A DNA stretch of 12,558 nt, from assembly GCA_002391185.1 (NCBI GenBank), contig DGRY01000012.1, forward strand, positions 1-12,558, read 5' to 3'. A model generated the notes under the pieces. That model was not told the origin of the DNA, ran no database searches, and saw only the letters and a program-made list of their open reading frames with translations. This document shows, one piece after another, positions 7,824 to 12,558 of this stretch. This DNA is from Prevotella sp. UBA4376. Lineage in GTDB: Bacteria > Bacteroidota > Bacteroidia > Bacteroidales > Bacteroidaceae. Position 1 is the first letter of the stretch, and the number at the start of each line of letters is the position of its first letter. A program made the position numbers and the translations under genes.

Positions 7824-7857
7824 CTCTATGAGTTGATGAGAGCTTGCTCGAACTATT
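7824..7857 (+). repeat. Intergenic ~40-bp repeat, copy R4
   Basis: Forward copy reading CTCTATGAGTTGATGAGAGC, then TTGCTCGAACTATT. The centre is identical to that of R2 (GAGAGCTTGCTCGAA), whereas the outer end (AACTATT) has diverged from AATAATT. Confidence 0.7.
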
Positions 7858-8063
7858 TAGTTTCGTCAGGGGTAGTAAATAGCATTATTATAAACACTAT
7901 TTATCATAACGTTGATTATGATGCATTTTTAGACTTTCGCTTTTAAGCACAGATTTCTTTATCATTTCTCATTTCTCATTTTTCAACCAACGGTCACTGA
8001 CTGAGCGTTTACTGTCAGCGTAGCAGGTGTAAACATAAAGGCGAAGGAAGTAATTATCATTTG

Positions 8064-8080
8064 GCACGCTTTTAGCGTGC
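8064..8080. repeat. Hairpin repeat, copy 1
   Basis: GCACGCT-TTT-AGCGTGC, a perfect 7-bp stem with a 3-base loop. It is preceded by TTATCATTTG and followed by a TTTCTTTATCATTTCTC tract. A second copy 61 bases downstream has the same outer six pairs and a compensated inner pair. Confidence 0.7.
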
Positions 8081-8124
8081 ATTTCTTTATCATTTCTCAT
8101 TTTTCATTTATCCTTTATCATTTA

Positions 8125-8141
8125 GCACGCCCTTGGCGTGC
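8125..8141. repeat. Hairpin repeat, copy 2
   Basis: GCACGCC-CTT-GGCGTGC, a perfect 7-bp stem with a 3-base loop, preceded by TTATCATTTA. Relative to copy 1 the inner T-A pair is C-G, so pairing is kept although both bases changed. No T run follows on either strand, so it is not an obvious terminator. Confidence 0.7.
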
Positions 8142-8165
8142 GCATGTATTAATATTTGTCAAACA

Positions 8166-8198
8166 TGTGTGTAAATCCGAAAATAATTTGTACTTTTG
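8166..8198 (+). promoter_or_regulatory. Probable promoter of the nucleoside phosphorylase-mnmE unit
   Basis: TACTTTTG at 8191-8198 fits the TAnnTTTG -7 consensus. At 21 bases upstream the sequence is TGTG (8166-8169), only a partial -33 match. The leader would be about 110 bases, AT-rich, and ends in AAGGATAAAAAC some 25 bases before the ATG. Moderate confidence because of the weak -33 element. Confidence 0.45.
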
Positions 8199-8315
8199 TG
8201 TTTCAGCATAAATTTCTCATGCCAATACAATATGGAATGAAGTTATGTCTGTACACATTTTATAATTTAAATATAACAAATAAATTAAGGATAAAAACTA
8301 CTAATCATACAGATT

Positions 8316-9191
8316 ATGGAACAGAAATATTTTGCAGAATCAGAATTGATTATCAATCCAGATGGAAGCGTTTTTCATCTGCATCTTAAACCAGAACATC
8401 TAGCAGACAAAGTAATTCTTGTTGGCGATCCAGGACGTGTGTCTTTGGTTGCTTCACATTTTGACAGAATTGAAGACGAAGTTTCTTCGCGTGAATTCCG
8501 CACAGTTACAGGTTTTTATAAAAACAAGCGCATCACGGTTCAATCCACAGGTATTGGCTGTGATAATATAGATATTGTGATGAACGAGCTTGATGCTCTT
8601 GCAAATATCGACTTTTCAACACGACTTCAACGGTCAGAACATCGCACATTAAATATTGTGCGCATAGGCACATGCGGCGGTTTGCAGCCAGAATGTCCAA
8701 TTGGTACATTTGTAGCTTCTGTAAAAAGTATTGGATTCGACGGATTGCTTAACTTCTACGCAGGACGTGATGAAGCTTCAGATTTAGAATACGAGGAAGA
8801 ATTCAAGAAACAGGTAAACTGGAACATGAAAATGGGAAATCCTTATGTAGCATGTTCTGATACCGAACTTCTCGACCGTATAGCAGCCGATGATATGGTT
8901 CGTGGAATCACCATTGCTTGTGGTGGTTTCTTTGGTCCACAAGGTCGCGAACTTCGCCTTCCTTTGATGGATCCAAAACTTAACGAAAAAATTGAAGCAT
9001 TTGAATATAAAGGCTTGAAAATCAATAATTTTGAGATGGAAAGTTCTGCTCTATCTGGACTTTCAACTCTTATGGGACACAAAGCCACAACAGTATGTAT
9101 GGTAATAGCCAATCGCCTTGCAAAAGAAGCAAATGCAGGCTATAAGAATTCCATAGATACTCTCATAGAGAAAGTTCTCGAACGAATCTAA
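8316..9191 (+). CDS. udp: Uridine phosphorylase-type nucleoside phosphorylase
   Basis: The 291-residue protein belongs to the NP-I nucleoside phosphorylase family, which cleaves nucleosides with phosphate to free base and ribose-1-phosphate for salvage and pentose use. Visible motifs are VGDPGR (36-41, phosphate binding), STGIGCDN (77-84), RIGTCGG (116-122) and NFEMESSAL (238-246), where the EMES segment contacts ribose. The overall pattern is closest to the uridine phosphorylase branch as found in Bacteroidales, but base preference cannot be settled from motifs, so the gene symbol is tentative. The chosen start is the ATG after an AT-rich leader; it gives a normal family N-terminus. mnmE begins 40 bases after its stop with no terminator between, so the two are probably cotranscribed. 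No defect is seen. Confidence 0.88.
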   Translation: MEQKYFAESELIINPDGSVFHLHLKPEHLADKVILVGDPGRVSLVASHFDRIEDEVSSREFRTVTGFYKNKRITVQSTGIGCDNIDIVMNELDALANIDFSTRLQRSEHRTLNIVRIGTCGGLQPECPIGTFVASVKSIGFDGLLNFYAGRDEASDLEYEEEFKKQVNWNMKMGNPYVACSDTELLDRIAADDMVRGITIACGGFFGPQGRELRLPLMDPKLNEKIEAFEYKGLKINNFEMESSALSGLSTLMGHKATTVCMVIANRLAKEANAGYKNSIDTLIEKVLERI

Positions 9192-9231
9192 AACGCATCC
9201 TAAAGGCATCCTAAATTCATCCAAAAGAGAA

Positions 9232-10659
9232 ATGGTCAACAATCAATATTCAATGAATGAAACCATTTGCGCCGTCGCTACAAAAGCGGGCGGCGCAATT
9301 GCCGTAATAAGAATAAGCGGTCCAGAAAGCATAAGTATAACCAATAAAGTATTTCGTGGCATCAAGAATCGTAAACTCGCAGACGCCAAGGCATACACAG
9401 TTAATTATGGCCATATCATTGATAAAAACGAGGAAGAAATAGACGATGTTCTCGTAACCGTCTTTCGTGCCCCACACAGCTACACCGGCGAAGACAGTAT
9501 AGAAATATCATGCCACGGAAGCGAATATATCGTTAAATGCATTATTCAGATACTCATAGATGCAGGCTGTCATCAGGCTGAACCAGGCGAATATACCCGT
9601 CGAGCATATCTCAACGGAAAAATGGACCTTTCCCAAGCTGAAGCTGTAGCCGACCTAATAGCATCTACAAATCGTGCTACACACAAACTGGCTCTTTCCC
9701 AGCTTAAAGGACATTTCTCCAGCGAGTTATCAGTCCTACGCAACCAGCTTCTAAAGATCACTTCCCTACTCGAACTTGAACTCGATTTCTCAGATCACGA
9801 AGAACTCGAATTTGCCGACCGTTCAGAGCTAAAAGCACTTGCTAAAAAGATTGACGAGCGCATCTCTAACCTTGCCCATTCATTTGTTACAGGTAATGCC
9901 ATCAAGCAAGGCATACCTGTAGCAATAATAGGAAAGACAAATGTAGGTAAGTCCACCCTACTCAACCGTCTTCTACACGAAGACAAAGCCATCGTTAGCG
10001 ATATTCATGGCACCACCCGAGATGTTATCGAAGACACCACACAAATCAATGGCATAACATTTCGTTTTATTGATACAGCCGGAATTCGCCAAACCGATGA
10101 TACCATAGAACAATTAGGAATTCAGCGTTCATATCAAAAACTTGAAGAAGCCACCATTGTCCTTTGGTTACTCGATTCTCAACCCTCTGCTGAGGAAATA
10201 AACGATATGAACACTCGTTGTCAAGGCAAGCGAGTTATAGTAGTTCAAAACAAGATTGACAAGGGTGAGCAGCCACTTAATATTGCATCATCATCACTTG
10301 AGCCTTCTGCTTCAAAAGAAGCCCCTACCCTCCCATTACAGACAACATTTATCAAATTGTCTGCCAAACTCGGAACAGGTATCAACGAACTTTGCGAAGC
10401 CCTTTACAAGGCTGCTGATATCCCTGAAATTTCAGAAAATTCCGTAATTGTCACATCGGCTCGTCATTACGAAGCGCTCACCCGGGCACAAACAAGTATT
10501 CAGCGTGTAATCGAAGGTATGGATTCCGAGCTCCCTGGCGACCTCATTGCCGAAGATCTCCGCATCTGCCTTGACGAACTCGGTGAAATCACAGGTGGAC
10601 AAATCACCCCACAAGAAACCCTCAATAATATCTTTAAACACTTTTGCGTGGGGAAATAG
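9232..10659 (+). CDS. mnmE: tRNA uridine-5-carboxymethylaminomethyl modification GTPase MnmE
   Basis: This GTPase works with MnmG to modify the wobble uridine U34 of certain tRNAs. The 475 residues show the N-terminal formyl-folate-binding domain (about 8-125, with GGAIAVIRISG and PHSYTGED), the helical domain, and an inserted G domain with P-loop GKTNVGKS (234-241), TTRD (261-264), DTAG (281-284) and NKID (340-343). The C-terminus is FCVGK, with the conserved catalytic-loop cysteine C472. Two starts are possible: ATG at 9232, or the ATG at codon 8 (9253) giving MNETICAVAT, which matches the usual family start slightly better. Between NKID and the G5 motif LSAK lies a Ser- and Pro-rich stretch (about 346-372) that looks like a linker. 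The gene follows the phosphorylase gene and ends before a terminator. Confidence 0.97.
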   Translation: MVNNQYSMNETICAVATKAGGAIAVIRISGPESISITNKVFRGIKNRKLADAKAYTVNYGHIIDKNEEEIDDVLVTVFRAPHSYTGEDSIEISCHGSEYIVKCIIQILIDAGCHQAEPGEYTRRAYLNGKMDLSQAEAVADLIASTNRATHKLALSQLKGHFSSELSVLRNQLLKITSLLELELDFSDHEELEFADRSELKALAKKIDERISNLAHSFVTGNAIKQGIPVAIIGKTNVGKSTLLNRLLHEDKAIVSDIHGTTRDVIEDTTQINGITFRFIDTAGIRQTDDTIEQLGIQRSYQKLEEATIVLWLLDSQPSAEEINDMNTRCQGKRVIVVQNKIDKGEQPLNIASSSLEPSASKEAPTLPLQTTFIKLSAKLGTGINELCEALYKAADIPEISENSVIVTSARHYEALTRAQTSIQRVIEGMDSELPGDLIAEDLRICLDELGEITGGQITPQETLNNIFKHFCVGK

Positions 10660-10701
10660 CTGATTATAAACAACTTAGAACAATTTGAATAAACTATAAC
10701 T

Positions 10702-10726
10702 AAAGCCCTGATTTTAAGGGTTTTTT
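10702..10726 (+). terminator. Intrinsic terminator after mnmE
   Basis: AAAGCCCT-GATTTT-AAGGGTTTTTT forms a stem of seven pairs with a single bulged G, followed by a run of six T residues. It lies 43 bases after the mnmE stop and fits the end of the phosphorylase-mnmE transcript. Confidence 0.7.
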
Positions 10727-10751
10727 GTGTGTTAAGGAGTCTAAACTGTTT

Positions 10752-10783
10752 TTTGTTATTCCAAGTTATTTTAGTTATTTTTG
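10752..10783 (+). promoter_or_regulatory. Canonical promoter without an intact gene behind it
   Basis: TTTG (10752-10755), 20 bases, then TATTTTTG (10776-10783): an exact match to the Bacteroidetes promoter consensus in sequence and spacing. The next 190 bases contain no long frame. The only frame downstream with a recognisable domain is the zinc-finger relic at 10977. The leader holds CTACCCC (10794-10800) facing GGGGTAA (10814-10820), a possible dyad. Confidence 0.65.
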
Positions 10784-10844
10784 TACCCTATTTCTACCCC
10801 GGAGAAAATTTTTGGGGTAATTTTAGGGGTCATAATTGTCGTCT

Positions 10845-10929
10845 TTGGTACAAACGTGAGACACAGTGAGAATGCACTAAAATGTCGCCGTTGGTACATT
10901 GTGAGACACAGTGAGACACAATGAGACAA
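10845..10929 (+). repeat. Direct repeats built on TTGGTACA and GTGAGACACA
   Basis: A composite unit occurs twice, 46 bases apart: TTGGTACA (10845 and 10891) followed after two or three bases by GTGAGACACA and then GTGAGA. The decamer GTGAGACACA is exact at 10856, 10901 and 10911, with imperfect copies at 10866 and 10921. Such clustered decamers resemble protein-binding arrays near recombination sites or integrase promoters, but no function is shown here. Confidence 0.7.
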
Positions 10930-10976
10930 AATTGCTGTACTTAAAGCGTGAGTTTGCGTTTAATTGATATGAAATT

Positions 10977-11126
10977 ATGGAGTATAAGAAGCGTTGTCAA
11001 TGGTGCGGAGAACCATTTATTGCCCACAAATTTACAACACTTTACTGCTGTAAAGACTTTATCGGGCCATTATACGAATTACGGATTGTTTTACCACTAT
11101 TACGGATTTTTCTGCGAAAATTCTAA
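10977..11126 (+). pseudogene. Relic of a small zinc-finger/HTH protein of mobile elements
   Basis: The 49-codon frame begins MEYKKRCQWCGEPFIAHK and continues FTTLYCCKD. The pattern CxxCGxxFxxxKxxTxYC is the N-terminal zinc ribbon of short Bacteroidales DNA-binding proteins, often with an excisionase-like helix-turn-helix, that I associate with integrases of mobile elements. After the second cysteine pair the sequence no longer follows the family: the expected basic helix is replaced by a hydrophobic tail (LYELRIVLPLLRIFLRKF), and the frame ends far too early. A frameshift or a deletion junction near 11045 would explain this. A 10-base direct repeat ATTACGGATT at 11079 and 11099 lies in the broken part. 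The start codon is the ATG overlapping an alternative frame. Confidence is good for the zinc ribbon and moderate for decay. Confidence 0.55.
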
Positions 11127-11133
11127 AAATTCT

Positions 11134-11871
11134 TTATCTGGGCGAAAGAAACGGGGTATCTGTTAGTCCACCGTAGCTCTTAGCGGCGGCTTGCAGTGCT
11201 TCTTCGGTAGTGTATTGCTTGTACAAGGTACAGCGGGTGACGATGTTTTGCGGCGAACAGCGGTTGTCGTTCACCCGAACCAATGCCCAACCTTTCATGT
11301 CGTCAGCAAACTCCTCACCGACCAGCGCCAACTGGCCATCCACTACGGTCATCTCGCTCCTCGACACATCGCGTTTGCTGAACCGTACGCGCGGCAGCGG
11401 ACCTTCTATCTTCTGTTCAGCGGTATAGAGCCACAGCTTCTCGTGGAAGTGAGGCTCGCCGTATTTGAGACCGGTCATCAGGGCGGGAACGCCATTCACT
11501 TCGCCTAGCTCCTGGTGCAACGCAGGCAACGTGCCGTCACTCACAGGAATGCCCGGCATCAGAAACGATGCCTGATCCATCAGTATCCTTTCCACGTACA
11601 CCACAGGCAACCGGTTGGCCAGCGACGCGAAATTCTGATAGGCGCTGCCACGCTCAGTGAACATCGCCTCGCAGAACCGCAACATCTTCCACAGCGCAAT
11701 GGTGTGGCGCATCCTTTGCCGTTGTTTGAACTGTGCCAGCGTGTTGCTGCGCTTCTACATCGAGTTCGACACGCGTCCTATCACCTGTCCTTGCCGCTTG
11801 TAGAAGGTCACTCCACCAATGCGCACCTTGCCGGGTATCACCAACCCCAATGCTGAACCTTTCTTCTTCAT
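11134..11871 (-). pseudogene. Conserved Bacteroidales hypothetical protein interrupted by an amber codon
   Basis: Reading from ATG at 11869-11871 gives MKKKGSALGLVIPGKVRIGG and continues in frame to SNSM, where codon 39 is TAG (11755-11757). The frame then continues KRSNTLAQFKQRQRMRHTIA without another stop to 11134, for about 245 residues in all. Both sides belong together: I remember this sequence as one continuous protein in Bacteroidales, with glutamine at the interrupted position, so a CAG to TAG change is the simplest cause. A fragment of 192 residues could restart at ATG 11712. No signal peptide or known catalytic motif is visible, and the function is unknown. The gene is GC-rich (11281-11340 is 57% GC), unlike the neighbouring DNA, which points to horizontal origin. 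It converges on the zinc-finger relic with a 7-base gap. Confidence 0.75.
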
Positions 11872-11938
11872 CGTTTTTGTCTCCTATCGTTTAATGATTC
11901 TTATCTCGTTTTTATCTTCTTACGCTTTACCTATACCG

Positions 11939-12084
11939 TAGCTTCGCTGTTGGCTCGTTGCTCCTTCGCTCCATGTCCATTACTTGTTCATTATCCACTC
12001 ATTACTTATCCACTACATGTTCAGTCATTTACTGAGCAGATACTGAACAACTACTGGACAAGTACTGCACAAATACCGAACGTT
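11939..12084. repeat. 11-bp phased repeat array with internal change of orientation
   Basis: Successive 11-base units starting with TA or TAC run TACTTGTTCAT (11981), TATCCACTCAT (11992), TACTTATCCAC (12003) and TACATGTTCAG (12014). After a 5-base spacer come TACTGAGCAGA (12030), TACTGAACAAC (12041), TACTGGACAAG (12052), TACTGCACAAA (12063) and TACCGAACGTT (12074). The first group carries TTGTTCA-like cores and the second the reverse complement TGAACAA. Weaker 11-base periodicity extends left to 11939 (TTCGCTG, CTCGTTG, TTCGCTC). Phasing near one helical turn suggests side-by-side protein binding on one DNA face. Confidence 0.75.
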
Positions 12085-12288
12085 TTCGTTAAGTCATGAC
12101 CAATACCAAACTTGTTTGAGCTTTGGCATGGCGAGAAAACGAAGGCTGAAAGCCAACAAAAATAGGGACTACTCCCTTGCTACATCGATGCTACACCGAG
12201 CTTACGCCTTGGTATCCTCTATAAAAATTCCCTTACAGTGAAGCATTATCAATGATAAAGCTACGTTAATCTCATGTCTTTCTACGTG

Positions 12289-12296
12289 CAAAAGTA
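12289..12296 (-). promoter_or_regulatory. Possible -7 element for the interrupted gene
   Basis: On the reverse strand 12296-12289 reads TACTTTTG, matching TAnnTTTG. No TTTG lies at the expected distance. If used, the leader would be about 410 bases and would contain the whole 11-base array. Low confidence. Confidence 0.3.
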
Positions 12297-12402
12297 GCAA
12301 AAAATCTCTCATTCTGAGCGGTCGAAGTCGAAAAAGTGAACAAATCGTCCTCAATTTTTACGTTTTTAGCAGTTAATGGCATCATAATCGAAGATTTTTG
12401 TG

Positions 12403-12554
12403 TAATTTTGCAGTGCTCTTTGAACAAAGCCGAAGCTCGATGGGTGGATATGTAGGGATTAGAGCCTATATATAGAAAGGCGTTACTTGACGCTTTGTGC
12501 TTGACGTTCTGGAATCTGGCAGTTCCCAAACGTTTGTCAAACATCAAAGCAACA
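12403..12554 (+). promoter_or_regulatory. Forward -7 element and structured leader running to the right edge
   Basis: TAATTTTG (12403-12410) followed by CA is a typical Bacteroidetes -7 element, although no good -33 is seen. Downstream are short dyads: CTTTGAACAAAG (12419-12430), AAAGGCGT with ACGCTTT (12476-12496), GGAA with TTCC (12511-12526) and GTTTGTCAAAC (12532-12542). They precede an ATG at 12555. This looks like a 5' leader of about 140 bases for a gene cut off by the window. Confidence 0.45.
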
Positions 12555-12558
12555 ATGA
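12555..12558 (+). CDS. Probable start codon of a gene continuing beyond the window
   Basis: Only ATGA is visible, right after a promoter-like element and a structured leader. The identity of the product cannot be judged, and the start itself is an inference from the leader. Confidence 0.25.

Larger units (their letters stand above)
7447..8165. other. Repeat-rich intergenic region without a convincing gene
   Basis: Between the ppdK promoter and the promoter region of the nucleoside phosphorylase gene I see no credible coding frame. The stretch instead holds four copies of a roughly 40-bp repeat (7562-7857), two short AT-rich dyads (7876-7903 and 7903-7922), tandem 7-base TCATTTC-like repeats (7962-7985), a 22-base exact direct repeat (7953-7974 and 8081-8102) and two GC-rich hairpins. 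It looks like a place where extragenic repeats accumulate. Confidence 0.6.
11872..12402. other. Non-coding region upstream of the interrupted gene
   Basis: No credible gene is seen between the interrupted gene and the right-hand leader. It holds the 11-base phased array, a possible reverse promoter near 12289, a short direct repeat GCTACA(T/C)CGA at about 12179 and 12189, and otherwise unremarkable mixed-composition sequence. Confidence 0.5.

Noticed and set aside
8156..8389. Forward frame of 77 codons before the phosphorylase gene
   Set aside because: It overlaps the promoter, the leader and the first codons of the phosphorylase gene in another frame and has no recognisable features.
10845..10929. 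CRISPR-like array
   Set aside because: The decamers are too short and irregularly spaced, and there are no uniform spacers or cas genes.
10948..11166. 72-codon forward frame over the zinc-finger relic
   Set aside because: It is in a different frame from the recognisable zinc-ribbon codons and has no domain of its own.
11755..11757. Amber codon as evidence that the element uses a recoded genetic code
   Set aside because: It is the only in-frame TAG in about 245 codons, CAG is also used for glutamine in the same gene, and the 164-residue gene at 1872 in this window ends with TAG. A nonsense mutation is simpler.
11191..11856. Forward-strand frames opposite the interrupted gene (105, 72 and 113 codons)
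   Set aside because: They are shadows of the conserved reverse-strand gene and its high GC content; the reverse frame gives the recognisable protein on both sides of the amber codon.
12272..12547. Reverse-strand open frame of 91 codons
   Set aside because: It covers a forward promoter and structured leader, lacks a recognisable domain and shows low-complexity residues typical of translated non-coding sequence.

Overview
The window looks like a chromosomal segment of a Bacteroidales bacterium, most likely Prevotella or a close relative. The reasons are promoters of the Bacteroidetes type (TTTG, about 20 bases, TAnnTTTG), almost no Shine-Dalgarno sequences, a short RpoD-type sigma factor whose N-terminus matches the phylum's pattern, and close protein resemblance of PPDK, MnmE and a nucleoside phosphorylase to Bacteroidales versions. 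All family assignments come from reading motifs; no database search was possible.

Layout. 1-108: last 35 codons of a forward gene, followed by a strong terminator. 376-4330: a reverse-strand accessory block. In transcription order it holds a WYL-domain regulator, an AT-rich PD-(D/E)XK nuclease-like gene that overlaps it, a strong terminator, a small unknown gene, an RpoD-like sigma factor and a decayed AAA ATPase. 4582-7302: ppdK on the reverse strand, with its own promoter and terminator. 7303-8315: a 1-kb repeat-rich gap with no gene, containing four copies of a roughly 40-bp repeat and two hairpins that differ by a compensated base pair. 8316-10659: a uridine-phosphorylase-type gene and mnmE, probably one forward transcription unit, closed by a terminator.

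10660-12558 looks like the scar or edge of mobile DNA. It has a canonical promoter with no integrase behind it, direct repeats, a 49-codon zinc-finger relic, and a GC-rich conserved gene on the reverse strand that carries an in-frame amber codon at codon 39. Upstream of that gene is an array of 11-bp phased repeats that changes orientation in the middle. At the right edge a forward promoter and structured leader end with a probable start codon at 12555.

The core genes serve pyruvate/PEP interconversion (ppdK), nucleoside salvage (udp-type) and tRNA wobble uridine modification (mnmE). The WYL-nuclease pair is the best candidate for an undescribed system, possibly phage defence. The 11-bp phased array is the strongest structure that ordinary annotation does not explain.
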